Shown here piece by piece: positions 7,201 through 16,041 of a stretch of DNA of 64,000 nucleotides (position 1 is its first letter; every line of letters starts with the position of its first letter). Origin of the DNA: Pseudomonas yamanorum (GTDB taxonomy: Bacteria; Pseudomonadota; Gammaproteobacteria; Pseudomonadales; Pseudomonadaceae); assembly GCF_013386765.1 (NCBI RefSeq), contig NZ_JACARE010000045.1, positions 35,743 to 99,742 on the forward strand, written 5' to 3'. A program made the position numbers and the translations under genes. The notes beneath the pieces are model-generated. The model worked only from the letters and a program-made list of their open reading frames with translations. It did no database searches and was not told the origin of the DNA.

Positions 7201-9367
7201 CTTGGCCCGACGGCTCGACGGTCAGGGCATAGGCGTCCGGAACGAAACCATCCAGCCCCTGGCGCCGGCGCCGATCCGGGTATTGATGATCAAACACCGT
7301 GTTGACCAGTGCCTGGTCACGGGCGTCCAGGCTGTTGTTGAGACGCCGCAACCGGGCTTCTCCCTGGATGGCCACCGACATGGCATGGGCCATGGGGGCC
7401 TTGAGGTTTTCCAGATACACACGGGGCAGGCTCGCAATGTCGTGGTTGCGCAATTGAACCAGCGCCGCGTCCAGCATGGTGTTGGCCCGCGTAATGTCCA
7501 GGCGGGTGGTTTTTTTCGCCAGGCTCTTTTTCGCTGGGTGATACAAACCGTAGTCGGAGGTTTGGGGGATTGGTCCGAGGCCTCGGGTCAAGCGCCCGAC
7601 GAGGTAACTGGACAGGCTTTGACTTTCCAGGGGCGGTGCCGCTTGTGTTGCACCTGCGGTACCGGCGTATCGGTTGATGTAGATCGCATCGGCGTCCAGG
7701 TCGCTCAGCAGGTGAAGGTTGAACTGCGCTGCCAGTACCTGACGGATGCTGCCCGCCAGGGTCGGTTGGGCGCGGACCTGCACGGCCAGTGACTCCTCGA
7801 TGCTGTCCATCTGCTTTTGCAGCAGCGTGGCGCGCTCTGCGGTGAGCGATACCGGACGTGTGGGGTCGGCGAGCACCGAGTGCGCGGTCCAACGGCCCGC
7901 GGTATCCAGGCCCGGCAGTTGGCTGTCAATCATGTAGCGCACGTCCAGCGCATAATCCACCAGGGCCGAGGGCTCTATGGCGGCTCGCGTGCGCCGGTAC
8001 AGGTCCAGGGCATAGCCGAGGTTCTGCTGTTGCTTGACGACGATCTCTTCGAACAACTGCTCAAACAGGTTGCCTTGCAGGCGCACGCCGGAAAACTGCG
8101 GCGCCTGGAAGCCGGCAAACAGCGCCCGCTCTTGCAGGGACATCAGGTTGTAGAGGCCTTCGTCATAACCCGGCGCCTTGGCCATCGACTTGAGGGCGTT
8201 CATCAAGTCATCGTAGTTTCCAAGTACTTGCAGGCCCAGGCCCGGGGTGTAGAAAAATGTCTGGGTGTTACCGATCATCAAGGTGCTGGCCAGTGAGACG
8301 GTGTTGGACGGGTGCTCCCAGATCTGCACCTTTTCGAAGCGCAGCGTATCGGCGACGTTTTCGGTTTGGTACAGCGCGGCCAGCGCCTGGTTTTGCGCGG
8401 CACTGATGATCGAGTTTTGGCGTTTGAGCAGCAGGTCCAGCCGTGCATTTGCCGCCATCGCGCGGGCGAAAAAGGCCCGACGGGAAAGACCCGGTGATAG
8501 CTCGCTGTTCCAGAACGTCTCCAGCGCGCTTTGCAGGAACGGTGTCAGTTGCCCGGCGGCCTGGCGGATCGCGGTTTCCCAGCGTTGCGCATCCTTGGGA
8601 TCGGGTGTGCGCCTGGGATGGAGAAACTCCCGGGTTTGCCCGGGCGGCCACGCTTGCTCGCGGTAAAACAACAGTACGGCATCCGTGATCTGCAGGGAGT
8701 CAAGCCAGTGAGGTGTGCGGTTCTGCAGTGGTTGGCGGGCGAAAAAGCTGACACGCGCGGCGCTGGGGTCAAGTTCGGGGAACAGCGGGCGACAGACCAT
8801 GGCCAGCAGTTGCGACAGCAAGCTATTCAGCACCGGTAGCTGTTTCAACTCAGTCAGCATCGCCTGGCGATTTTTGTCCTGATAACCGCTGAGGGTCGCT
8901 TCCTGCTCTTCAAAAACCCCCTCAAGTATGGCTTCGGCGGTCAGTACTCGCGTGCTGTCTGGTACCTGCGCGTCCTGTGTTTGCAGGGGCAGGAAACACA
9001 GCAGCTGCGCCGCTTGATCCGGGACTTTCATACGCTCGCTCAATGCGGCCAATATTTGCGTGCGGTTATCGAACTTTTCCAGGCCGCCGTAGGGCGTGTA
9101 GAGGAACGCGTGGGGGTAAGCAGTGGTCGAGCTCAAGATAAAGCTGCCCGCCAGCTCGACCGCGTCGGGGCGGTGTTTATCGAGCCAGATGCGCTGGGCA
9201 ATCATTGGCGGCGATTGCTGGCGGCGCGCAGTGTCGGTGGCGAAAAACACCTTGCCGAGAAATTCATGGTCCTTGCGGTCGAGGCCCAGCTGCCGTTCAC
9301 GATCCGAAACGTTCCAGCCATCACGCAGCGCTTCAGGGAAAAAATAGGGTAGGGGAGTCTGGCTCAT
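4277..9367 (-). CDS. Giant toxin-like protein (ToxA_N/DUF6543 type) with C-terminal HELTH metalloprotease motif
   Basis: 1,696 residues from ATG 9367 (MSQTPLPYFF), chosen because AAGGA lies 8 nt upstream; a longer in-frame start exists at 9469 but lacks this. The protein has no N-terminal signal peptide and no Rhs/YD repeats. A motif of the form (L/F)xYTPxxxLxxF followed by LxxxL recurs at least four times along the protein (starting LYTPYGGLEKF, FYTPGLGLQV, MWTPARSLERF, LYTPYCPQLTF), which suggests duplicated domains of the Pseudomonas dermonecrotic-toxin N-terminal type. Near residue 1558 is TTLIHELTHIV, a zincin HExxH motif, so the C-terminal ~250 residues are probably a zinc protease. I see no immunity gene, secretion gene or adaptor next to it. 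Family naming is from memory; the protease motif is directly visible. Target and export route unknown. Confidence 0.75.
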   Translation of the reverse strand: MSQTPLPYFFPEALRDGWNVSDRERQLGLDRKDHEFLGKVFFATDTARRQQSPPMIAQRIWLDKHRPDAVELAGSFILSSTTAYPHAFLYTPYGGLEKFDNRTQILAALSERMKVPDQAAQLLCFLPLQTQDAQVPDSTRVLTAEAILEGVFEEQEATLSGYQDKNRQAMLTELKQLPVLNSLLSQLLAMVCRPLFPELDPSAARVSFFARQPLQNRTPHWLDSLQITDAVLLFYREQAWPPGQTREFLHPRRTPDPKDAQRWETAIRQAAGQLTPFLQSALETFWNSELSPGLSRRAFFARAMAANARLDLLLKRQNSIISAAQNQALAALYQTENVADTLRFEKVQIWEHPSNTVSLASTLMIGNTQTFFYTPGLGLQVLGNYDDLMNALKSMAKAPGYDEGLYNLMSLQERALFAGFQAPQFSGVRLQGNLFEQLFEEIVVKQQQNLGYALDLYRRTRAAIEPSALVDYALDVRYMIDSQLPGLDTAGRWTAHSVLADPTRPVSLTAERATLLQKQMDSIEESLAVQVRAQPTLAGSIRQVLAAQFNLHLLSDLDADAIYINRYAGTAGATQAAPPLESQSLSSYLVGRLTRGLGPIPQTSDYGLYHPAKKSLAKKTTRLDITRANTMLDAALVQLRNHDIASLPRVYLENLKAPMAHAMSVAIQGEARLRRLNNSLDARDQALVNTVFDHQYPDRRRRQGLDGFVPDAYALTVEPSGQAQRVPLAHCLILTERGGLDPSHSGRALMWTPARSLERFANIAQLRAELERRLADPERRGSLLDNLDPRQRKPHLHYALGSFMLINGDVAQHRQQSWIDHCIAQRVHCLTLNLPGSALLNRFAALDKALPVTGLRHTAQIAQTLMAQQSLPAWLGMAPVMEQQRHMEILEQYRHNLNDDTDYLHDFSSLSQYVHDKLSTLLMDYTVSPTNVYIKPRLVLAGQRQNLVDYALNHITQQAATFDVDSTVTGLTPVVIRQLLARLTLKQDKQAYLAEKLTPGKPGAAAREQRFIRQLPWQLLQHAHALMLQERLSPAGLSLIQQIVDMPDAIARAAVEGATAIIRPLELIATVGARAIKALGVYVISATEKQPLVLYTPYCPQLTFQEFENPASLLHRLNLPGQLQDWVIGLLPTTEQATYKNLWASTAGSVSEISVATTPIQGHALKHLYRDNIALMSHMLEQQNQPDGQSGWDTIKALFTGGLQQALELLPGKLMLPIVVWQSYRLFKASAEALQQHQWRLALQTFIDGVGQMATLRDLMHTPAVTNNAEPPSEMTKKSRTWQEIDLTAQARTRLQAYEAHEPSLESPSATTGVFTTKTNRHYLPYEGKVYHAEKSGSDWRLFNAQSKGPHMRLDTERKWHLDTRPLIRRHGPGFSRMLERRAVRNVARDVMNIEARGMAAIRRLSPRRAQAIVDALDLATFYLHNCQQNLQLLAPQYPRVTRIHRFVNRFFGIPADTDTGPGEFPQALVKKLQATVDAILEEVLDPSLYSLNSKRFIAGAHIAEPERHWAFTIDDDPDRCIYLSENFFNTPLSLFESQLTGYFDREVHARATTLIHELTHIVCNTVDAAYLNTVVPFSDLMEVQTQDGRELRDWIQDIQENAYSVSTPFRQLFKSMDATGAFGDDLGTDPEDDYIKEQILQTTGGVDLSNARGIFKTNLTRRFDTQMDNADSLTLLITTLGRQLDPIPAIGHQTP

Positions 9368-9539
9368 GCTCCGGGTCCTTGGGCAAATTGAGGTGTTGAC
9401 CCTACCCACCCGCAATCGCCCCAGGGCGCTAGATATGTCTGGTGTTGCCTGTCGACAGCCATGGGGCAAACCCTGTCTAATCGTCGGACCGATTCTTTGT
9501 ACGCTGTTGCCCTTTCCAATAATTAAACGGGAGCTTCAG

Positions 9540-10577
9540 ATGTCTGCATCGCCTTTGGATGTCGAGTCTTCATCAGAGCGACTCAGTTATGCCCAATTGA
9601 CCGACCTGCTGCGCCAGGTCTTCGTGCGTCACGGCACATCGGCCGACGTGGCCCAGGTACTCGCCGAGAACTGCGCCAGTGCCGAGCGCGATGGTGCCCA
9701 CAGTCACGGCGTGTTTCGCATTCCCGGTTATGTGTCGACCCTGGCCAGTGGCTGGGTCAATGGCAAGGCCGTACCGGTGGTCGAGGATGTGGCCAGCGGT
9801 TTCATTCGTGTCGATGCCGCCAATGGCTTCGCCCAGCCTGCACTGCAAGCCGCCCGCCCGTTGTTGGTGGAGAAGGCCCGCAGCGCCGGGATCGCCTTGC
9901 TGGCGATTCACAATTCCCATCACTTTGCGGCGCTCTGGCCGGATGTCGAGCCCTTCGCCGAAGAAGGCCTGGTGGCCTTGAGCGTGGTCAACAGCATGAC
10001 CTGCGTGGTGCCCCACGGCGCCGACCGGCCACTGTTCGGCACCAACCCGATCGCCTTTGCCGCGCCCCGCGCCGATGGTTTGCCGATCGTATTTGACCTG
10101 GCTACCAGCGCCATCGCCCACGGTGACGTACAGATTGCCGCGCGCAAGGGCGAACGCCTGCCGCCGGGCATGGGCGTGGACGGCCTCGGCCAGCCCACCC
10201 AGGACCCCAAGGCGATCCTCGAAGGCGGTGCACTGCTGCCGTTTGGCGGGCACAAGGGCTCGGCCTTGTCGATGATGGTCGAGTTGCTGGCAGCGGCCCT
10301 CACAGGCGGCAATTTCTCCTTTGAGTTCAACTGGTCCGATCACCCGGGTGCCCGCACCCCGTGGACCGGCCAATTGCTGATCGTGATCGATCCGAGCAAA
10401 ACCGCCGGGCAGAGCTTCGCCGAGCGCAGCCAGGAACTGGTGCGACAGATGCATGCGGCAGGTTTACGGCGTTTGCCGGGGGATCGACGCCATCGCACAC
10501 GGGCGAAGGCCTTGGTCGACGGGATCGAGCTTGATAGCCACGAATTGAAGCGGTTGCGGGTGCTGGCACAGCTATGA
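9540..10577 (+). CDS. dpkA: Delta1-piperideine-2-carboxylate / Delta1-pyrroline-2-carboxylate reductase
   Basis: 345 residues from ATG 9540 (GGAG upstream); the frame is open further 5' but the family begins here. It belongs to the malate/L-lactate dehydrogenase-like (Ldh2/MDH2) family of NADPH-dependent reductases. Clear family signatures are RDGAHSHGVFRIPGY, IHNSHHFAALWPD with the catalytic His, and LLPFGGHKGSALSMMVELL. The sequence matches my recollection of Pseudomonas putida/syringae DpkA almost motif for motif. DpkA reduces the cyclic imines formed from D-lysine and D-proline to L-pipecolate and L-proline. It stands alone, between the divergent toxin gene and a convergent DUF883 gene, and is followed by a good terminator. 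Confidence 0.88.
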   Translation: MSASPLDVESSSERLSYAQLTDLLRQVFVRHGTSADVAQVLAENCASAERDGAHSHGVFRIPGYVSTLASGWVNGKAVPVVEDVASGFIRVDAANGFAQPALQAARPLLVEKARSAGIALLAIHNSHHFAALWPDVEPFAEEGLVALSVVNSMTCVVPHGADRPLFGTNPIAFAAPRADGLPIVFDLATSAIAHGDVQIAARKGERLPPGMGVDGLGQPTQDPKAILEGGALLPFGGHKGSALSMMVELLAAALTGGNFSFEFNWSDHPGARTPWTGQLLIVIDPSKTAGQSFAERSQELVRQMHAAGLRRLPGDRRHRTRAKALVDGIELDSHELKRLRVLAQL

Positions 10578-10584
10578 AGTGCGC

Positions 10585-10612
10585 TGCGCCCGGGGAGGGC
10601 GCAGGCATTTTG
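10585..10612 (+). terminator. Rho-independent terminator after dpkA
   Basis: A 7-bp stem (TGCGCCC, 10585-10591, with GGGCGCA, 10597-10603) followed by a short T-rich tract, in the 40-bp gap between dpkA and the convergent DUF883 gene. Confidence 0.65.
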
Positions 10613-10617
10613 TCAGG

Positions 10618-10938
10618 TCAGTTGCGGCGGCCCAGCAACAGGCCGACCACCAGGCCAAACCCGGCGGAAATCGCCACGGTCTGCCACGGATGGCCACCGA
10701 TGTAAGTCTCAGTGGCGTCCACCACCGGCTTGCTGCGCTCGCGCACGTTGGACACCGAGTCCAGCGCCTGCTTCAGCTTGATGGCGACCTGTTCACGCAG
10801 GGTTTCACCTTCTTCTCCCACCAGTGACGCGCTGCTTTTGAGCAGCTTGTCCGATTCTTCGATCAGTGCGGTCAGTTCACTGAAGGCTTGATCCTTGATT
10901 TGCTCTTCGACGGCTTGGGCGGCAGATTTGCGGGCCAT
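10618..10938 (-). CDS. DUF883 (ElaB/YqjD-like) membrane-anchored protein
   Basis: 106 residues. Amphipathic, charged helices cover residues 1-75 (KSAAQAVEEQIKDQAFSEL), with a conserved ERSKPVVDATETYI segment. A C-terminal hydrophobic helix (about 85-103, TVAISAGFGLVVGLLLGRRN) carries the glycine-rich pattern seen in YqjD/ElaB. These Escherichia coli homologues are inner-membrane, C-tail-anchored proteins that bind ribosomes in stationary phase; whether this one does is unknown. Single gene, convergent with dpkA. Confidence 0.9.
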   Translation of the reverse strand: MARKSAAQAVEEQIKDQAFSELTALIEESDKLLKSSASLVGEEGETLREQVAIKLKQALDSVSNVRERSKPVVDATETYIGGHPWQTVAISAGFGLVVGLLLGRRN

Positions 10939-11102
10939 TGGGTTAACTCCTTGCAGGTGGATGTGGCAATGAACAATGGAGTGTTTGACGCGGGCAAAAG
11001 TTGCAGCTTTTTTCCCCTGACGTCAGTTTGGGTTAAATCCAGACCCGGAAATTTCGACCTACAGTGTAAGATGTCACCTATTTGTGCAGCAGGTAATTCA
11101 AC

Positions 11103-11354
11103 ATGAGCTTCAATCTGGCCAACAAGCCCCTCGCCGAGCGCGCCGCGCTGGAAGATGAAAAGTCCCGTCTCTACGACCTGTGGCAAAGCAACCTGGGCAA
11201 GGCCAAGGGCGAGGCCGCCCGCCTGTTTGGCGAACGTGCCAAGCGCAAGGGCAAATGGGCCGAATGGGTACGCGCGGAACTCGACGGCATGTCGCCGCCG
11301 GAGTTTTCCAACATGGTGCGCAGTGAAGTCAATCGCCTGATGGCGGCGAAGTAA
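11103..11354 (+). CDS. Small conserved charged protein of unknown function
   Basis: 83 residues, highly charged (KSRLYDLWQSNLGKAKGEA, then KRKGKWAEWVRAELDGM), predicted mostly helical, with no signal peptide or membrane segment. I recognise the look of a short hypothetical protein common in Pseudomonas genomes but cannot name a domain or function. A weak ribosome site (CAGG) precedes ATG 11103. Its last 26 bp overlap the 3' end of the convergent LysR gene. Coding potential is supported by the GC-rich third-position pattern. Confidence 0.65.
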   Translation: MSFNLANKPLAERAALEDEKSRLYDLWQSNLGKAKGEAARLFGERAKRKGKWAEWVRAELDGMSPPEFSNMVRSEVNRLMAAK

Positions 11355-12255
11355 AACACGCCTCTATCGCCTCACGTACCAGGCGCTGCAAGGGATCGAG
11401 TTGCGCCTGGGTGCGCCAGCCCAGTTCTACCGGGTAACGCGGCAACGCCAGCGGGCAGGGCAGCACGGTCAGCCCGGTCAGCCGTGCGATGGCCTGGGCA
11501 GCGTGACCGGGAATGGTCGCCACCGCCTCGCTGCCCTTGAGCAGAAACGGCAACGCCGCAAAATGCGTGGTTGAAGCCCCTATGTGCCGGCTCAGGCCCT
11601 GGGCGGCCAGGCCCTCGTCGGTAATCCCGATAAACCCGCCTGACGACACCAATACATGCTCACGCCTCACGAACTCGTCGAGGTCGATGGCCTGCTGCCC
11701 CGGCGCCAGGCTGGCGGGGTCCACCAGGCACGCATAATGCCCTTCCCCGAGTACCTGGCGGCTCAGCCGGCGCTCGGCAAAACCGCCGGCAGTGATCGCC
11801 AGGTCCAGGCTGCGGTCGAGCAGGGCACCAGCGACGATCTGGCTGTGGGTCTGGCGGAAAATCAGCCGCAGCTTCGGCGCGCGTCGGGCGATCTCATCGA
11901 TCAGCTGGCGGCCGTAGGCAATCTCGAAATCATCCGACAACCCCAATACCACCGAACGGCCCTGATAGTGGCTGCCCTGGGGGTCGACCATCGCCAGGCT
12001 TTGGCGGCAGCGATCCAGCGCCTCGCTGATCACCGGCTTCAACTGGTTGGCCCGCAAGGTCGGCGCCAGTCCCCGACCGGTGCGCACGAACAATTGATCG
12101 CCATACACATCGCGCAAGCGGCGCAGTGCGGCACTGATGGCCGACTGCGTGACCCCAAGGCGCAGGGCGGCGCGGCTGGCGCTGGACTCGTCGTGCAAGG
12201 CTTCGAAGGTTTTCAGCAGGTTCAGATCGACGTTAGCGATATTCATCAGGTTCAT
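11329..12255 (-). CDS. LysR-family transcriptional regulator
   Basis: 308 residues from ATG 12255; an alternative ATG at 12246 is three codons in, and longer starts run into the intergenic region. The N-terminal winged helix-turn-helix is NLLKTFEALHDESSASRAAL and LGVTQSAISAALRRLRDVYG; a substrate-binding domain follows (VVLGLSDDFEIAYGRQLIDE). The NodD/NahR-like start (DLNLLKTFEAL) places it in the subgroup that often controls aromatic or organic acid genes. It is on the same strand as and 37 bp downstream of the MHS transporter, so it could be co-transcribed with the transporter and the M20 peptidase. Target genes not known. Confidence 0.9.
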   Translation of the reverse strand: MNLMNIANVDLNLLKTFEALHDESSASRAALRLGVTQSAISAALRRLRDVYGDQLFVRTGRGLAPTLRANQLKPVISEALDRCRQSLAMVDPQGSHYQGRSVVLGLSDDFEIAYGRQLIDEIARRAPKLRLIFRQTHSQIVAGALLDRSLDLAITAGGFAERRLSRQVLGEGHYACLVDPASLAPGQQAIDLDEFVRREHVLVSSGGFIGITDEGLAAQGLSRHIGASTTHFAALPFLLKGSEAVATIPGHAAQAIARLTGLTVLPCPLALPRYPVELGWRTQAQLDPLQRLVREAIEACFTSPPSGD

Positions 12256-12292
12256 AGTGCGTGGCCGAATATGCCCCGAATGTATAACGCCC

Positions 12293-13582
12293 CTACACCA
12301 GCTGCAATTTTCTCTTGGCCACCCACAGCGCACTGATACTCAGCGCGGCTGCCGCAATCAGGTAAAAGCTCGGCGCCAGTTGCGAGCCGGTCAGCGCGAT
12401 CAGCCCGGTTGCGATCACGGGGGCAAAGCCACCGAAAATGGTCACGGCCAGGTTGTAGCTCAGTGACATGCCGGTCACCCGGGTGCGCACAGGAAACACA
12501 TCGGCCATGAGTGATGCCAGCGGTGCAAAGTAGACCGCCTTGATCAACGCCATCATCGACACCACCAGCAACAACGAGGTTGCGCTGGCGACTTTGTTGA
12601 GCCAGACGAATGCCGGGAAAATCGCGACGATATAGATGGCCGAGGCCCAGAGCATGATTTTGATCCGGCTGACGTAACCGGTGATGAACCCCACCACCGG
12701 CGTGACCACGGTCAGGATGAGCCCACCTGACAGCGTGGCCAAAAAGCCTGTGGACTGGGGAATGTTCAAGGTGGTGGCGGCATAGGACGGCATGTACTTG
12801 ATCATGAAGTTGGACGCCGTCGACACGATCAGTACACCCATGGCCACCAGCAGCAAGGTCTTCTGCGAGAACAGCACTTCCCGCAAAGGCCGCGAGCCGG
12901 GTTCGCTTTCCTTGAAGTCGGGCGACTCATCCACCGTGCGGCGGATGTACAGGCCCACCGGGGCGAGGATCAAGCCGAAGAAAAACGGCACGCGCCAACC
13001 CCAGTCGAACATCTGTTGATCATTCAGGTTGGTGGTCAAGAAGTAGCCGAACAACGAGGCGATGACCACGCCAAAACCCTGACTTGCAAACTGCAGGCTC
13101 GCGACAAAATTGCGGGTCTTTTGCGGCGCATGTTCCATCATGAAGGCGGTTGAACTGCCGAACTCACCGCCGGCCGAGAAGCCCTGGAGCAGACGGGCCA
13201 GCAGAATGCCAATCGGCGCGCTAATCCCGATGGCGGCATAGCTGGGCATGACCGCGATCATCGCCGTGCCGATCAGCATCAGCATGATCGACAGCGTCAA
13301 CGCTTTCTTACGGCCCTCACGGTCGGCATAGGAACCCAGCACGGCGGCGCCCAGCGGCCGGATCAGAAACGACAGCCCGAAGGTGGCGAAGGCGAGAAAC
13401 AGCGAGACCGCCGGGTCTGCGGCCGGGAAAAATACCTTGCTGATGGTCAGCGCAAAATAGGCGTACACCGACAGGTCAAACCATTCAAGCGTGTTACCGA
13501 TCAAGGCGGCGCCCACGGGTTTCCAAAGGGGCGTGGCCTTTGCGACCGCGGGTGAAACGGTGGGGGACGATAACGCTGTCAT
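12293..13582 (-). CDS. MFS transporter, metabolite:H+ symporter (MHS) type
   Basis: 429 residues with 12 predicted membrane helices. MHS-type features are IGNTLEWFDLSVYAYFAL in helix 1, the loop GSYADREGRKKALTLSI (the RxxxRR-like MFS motif) and LLARLLQGFSAGGEFGSS in helix 4. Relatives such as ProP, KgtP and ShiA import proline/betaine, 2-oxoglutarate or shikimate by proton symport. CAGGAG is 8 nt before ATG 13582. It lies directly downstream of the M20 peptidase gene (67-bp gap), so the imported compound is probably the substrate or product of that hydrolase. Specific substrate cannot be read from the sequence. Confidence 0.88.
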   Translation of the reverse strand: MTALSSPTVSPAVAKATPLWKPVGAALIGNTLEWFDLSVYAYFALTISKVFFPAADPAVSLFLAFATFGLSFLIRPLGAAVLGSYADREGRKKALTLSIMLMLIGTAMIAVMPSYAAIGISAPIGILLARLLQGFSAGGEFGSSTAFMMEHAPQKTRNFVASLQFASQGFGVVIASLFGYFLTTNLNDQQMFDWGWRVPFFFGLILAPVGLYIRRTVDESPDFKESEPGSRPLREVLFSQKTLLLVAMGVLIVSTASNFMIKYMPSYAATTLNIPQSTGFLATLSGGLILTVVTPVVGFITGYVSRIKIMLWASAIYIVAIFPAFVWLNKVASATSLLLVVSMMALIKAVYFAPLASLMADVFPVRTRVTGMSLSYNLAVTIFGGFAPVIATGLIALTGSQLAPSFYLIAAAALSISALWVAKRKLQLV

Positions 13583-13649
13583 GCTTGACGCTCCTGATTT
13601 TATAAGGGGGTGAGCGGCAGATAAAAAGGGTCGACCTGACCCCTGCTTT

Positions 13650-15038
13650 TTATTGTTGTTGGGTTGGCGCGAGGTGACCCAGGTCCCAGAAAAGCGAGGT
13701 CATGATTTGCAGCCCCTCGAGGACTACCGAGCCCAGCAGATGTTCATCCGGAGCATGTTGTGAACAGCCGGGGTAGGAGTGAGGTATCCACAGTGTGGGC
13801 AGGCCCAGCAGGTCAGCGAAAATATCGTTGGGCAGGGTGCCTGCCAGGTTCGGTAACACGGCGACAGGCCGGTGGGTGGCGTCGGCAATCGACTGCTTGG
13901 CAAAGCGCACCCATGGGTTGTCAGGGTCCAGCCGGCTGGCAGGTGTGCAACGGTCTATCACGATATTGACCTGTTCAAAGCCCTCGGCATCCAGGTGCTT
14001 GCGCAGCAGGCTTTCCAGGTGTTGCCAGTCGGTACCCACCACGAAGCGCAACTGGCAATGAGCGATGGCGCTGGGTGGAATGGCGTTAACGGGTTTGGAT
14101 GGATTACCGGCGGTAAACGCCAGGATCTCGAGGGTGTTCCAACCGAAAAGTCGCTCACCCAAGGTCAAGCCGGGCTCGCCCCACTGCATATCCAAAGGTC
14201 GGCCCAGGGAATGCTGATCGATACCCAGGTCGCGAATGGCTTCGCGCACCGACTCGGGGATGGCGCCCGGCACCAGCGTTCGGCAGCGAATACGTCCGTG
14301 CTTGTCCACCAGGCTGGCCAGTGCGTTGCTCAGTACCACGGCGGGGTTGGACATCACGCCGCCCCAGTTGCCGGAGTGCAGGCCCTTGTCCCGCGCCTTG
14401 ACTTCAAGGGAAAACAACGCAGAACCCCTGGAGCCCAGGAATATCGTCGGGCGGCTGTCGTTCAGGCGCGGCCCATCCGAGGCGATGAATACATCCGCTT
14501 GCAGCAGCTCCTTATGCATTGTGCAAACCTCGCGCAGCCCGGGAGAACCACATTCTTCGCCGGTTTCGAACAGCACTTTGACGTTAAAGCCCAAGCGCCC
14601 CTCGCGCTGCTGGATGACGTGTTCGAGGGCGGTCAGGTTGATGCTGTGCTGGCCCTTGTTGTCGGCGGTGCCGCGGCCGTACCAGCGGTCGCCTTCCACG
14701 GTCAGCGCCCAGGGGCTGAGCCCCTCGCGCCATTGCTCGTCATAACCGAGTACCACATCGCCGTGGCCATACATCAATATCGTCGGCAGGTCGGCCCCTT
14801 CGTGGCGCGATGCGAACAGCAAAGGCCCGGCGTCGGAGGGGTTGTCGAGCATTTGGCACTCAAAGCCCATGCCTGCCAGCGCAGGCTGTATTTCCTGTTG
14901 CAGGTACCGCGTCAGTTCGTGGGCCTGGGCGGGGTTCTGGCTTTCACTTCGAATCGCGACCCGACGGCGTAAATCGGCTTCAAAATGGCCGTCGGCCAGG
15001 TACTGGCGAACATTCGCGAGCGCTTGTTGCTTGGACAT
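13650..15038 (-). CDS. M20-family metallopeptidase/amidohydrolase
   Basis: 462 residues. All di-zinc ligands and catalytic residues of the family are visible: His92 and Asp94 in GHGDVV, bridging Asp126 in GRGTADNKGQ, and Glu161/Glu162 in FETGEECGSPG. A dimerisation (lid) domain with HSGNWGG interrupts the catalytic domain. The length and motif spacing fit the dipeptidase/ArgE-DapE-like branch that includes carnosinase-type enzymes, which cleave dipeptides or N-acyl amino acids in the cytoplasm. No signal peptide. First gene of a probable minus-strand unit with the MHS transporter and LysR, and divergent (118-bp gap) from a second LysR gene at 15157, a likely regulator. Substrate inferred only as a small peptide or acyl-amino acid. 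Confidence 0.87.
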   Translation of the reverse strand: MSKQQALANVRQYLADGHFEADLRRRVAIRSESQNPAQAHELTRYLQQEIQPALAGMGFECQMLDNPSDAGPLLFASRHEGADLPTILMYGHGDVVLGYDEQWREGLSPWALTVEGDRWYGRGTADNKGQHSINLTALEHVIQQREGRLGFNVKVLFETGEECGSPGLREVCTMHKELLQADVFIASDGPRLNDSRPTIFLGSRGSALFSLEVKARDKGLHSGNWGGVMSNPAVVLSNALASLVDKHGRIRCRTLVPGAIPESVREAIRDLGIDQHSLGRPLDMQWGEPGLTLGERLFGWNTLEILAFTAGNPSKPVNAIPPSAIAHCQLRFVVGTDWQHLESLLRKHLDAEGFEQVNIVIDRCTPASRLDPDNPWVRFAKQSIADATHRPVAVLPNLAGTLPNDIFADLLGLPTLWIPHSYPGCSQHAPDEHLLGSVVLEGLQIMTSLFWDLGHLAPTQQQ

Positions 15039-15156
15039 GACAGTTCCGGTGCGGGCTGAGATTCAGTCCAATATAGAAGTCACGTAGCGCACTGTATATT
15101 GCTGTTTTTTGACGTTTGACTTCTAATAAATAGATGCCTTGGTAAGGAATCAAACC

Positions 15157-16041
15157 GTGGACTATCGCTATTTCCTGGCCGTGATCGATTCAGGGTCCCT
15201 GGCCGCTGCCGGTGAGCGTTTGCATATCGCCCCCAGTGCCGTGAGTCGCCAAATTGCCCTGTTGGAAGAAAGTATCGGCGTGCCGTTGTTCGAACGACGG
15301 CCACGTGGCATGCAGCCCACAGCTGCCGGCAGCGCCTTGGCCGATCACGCACGACGTGCCTCGCTGGAGGAGCAAAGCCTGCTGTCGGAGCTGCGTGCGG
15401 GGGATTACCCGGGGGCGAAAGTGGTGCGGCTGGTATCCACCGAGGGGCTTTCCCGTTACTTCCTGCCTCAGGTCCTGATCCGGCATTACCAGCAAAATCC
15501 GGCCTTCCAGTATGTGCTGGAGGTGATGTCGCCTCACGAATGTGCCGAAAAAGTGCGGCGCGGCGATGCCGATGTGGGGGTGGTGTTCAGCACCGAGCCT
15601 GTCGAAGGTGTGGAGGTCCTGCATTCAAGCCGCTCGCCGATCCGGGCCGTGATGCGTGTGGGGCATCCACTGGCCACGCTCAAGCAGGTGCCGCTCCGGT
15701 CGCTGTCACCTTATCCGTTGGCGCTGACCCCAAAGGGTTCCACCCAGAGGCAGCTATTCGACCTCGTTTGCCAGATGGAAGGGCTGTCTTTCAATCATGT
15801 GATGACGTGCAACTATTCGGGCGCTATCCATGAATTCGTTCGCAACACAGACACCATTGCGTTTGGCGGCGCGATCAGCCATCGGGCGAACGGCAGCGAC
15901 GACCTGATCTCCGTTGCGCTGTCGAACCCTCAATTTTCGGACCGCGCAATCCAGGTGCTGACGATGCCCAAACGCGCGTTACCGGCGGCGCTTGAGCTTT
16001 TTATCGAAACCCTTATCGGTTCCCTGAAAGACGTTAACTGA
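15157..16041 (+). CDS. LysR-family transcriptional regulator
   Basis: 294 residues. The start is taken as GTG 15157 (DYRYFLAVIDSGSLAAAGE) because AAGGA is 8 nt upstream; a TTG 18 bp earlier is in frame but has no ribosome site. The helix-turn-helix reads LHIAPSAVSRQIALLEESIG. The effector domain contains EVMSPHECAEKVRRGDADVG. The gene is divergent from the M20 peptidase gene (118 bp apart) and 109 bp upstream of a nitrilase gene, so it may control either. Confidence 0.9.
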   Translation: MDYRYFLAVIDSGSLAAAGERLHIAPSAVSRQIALLEESIGVPLFERRPRGMQPTAAGSALADHARRASLEEQSLLSELRAGDYPGAKVVRLVSTEGLSRYFLPQVLIRHYQQNPAFQYVLEVMSPHECAEKVRRGDADVGVVFSTEPVEGVEVLHSSRSPIRAVMRVGHPLATLKQVPLRSLSPYPLALTPKGSTQRQLFDLVCQMEGLSFNHVMTCNYSGAIHEFVRNTDTIAFGGAISHRANGSDDLISVALSNPQFSDRAIQVLTMPKRALPAALELFIETLIGSLKDVN

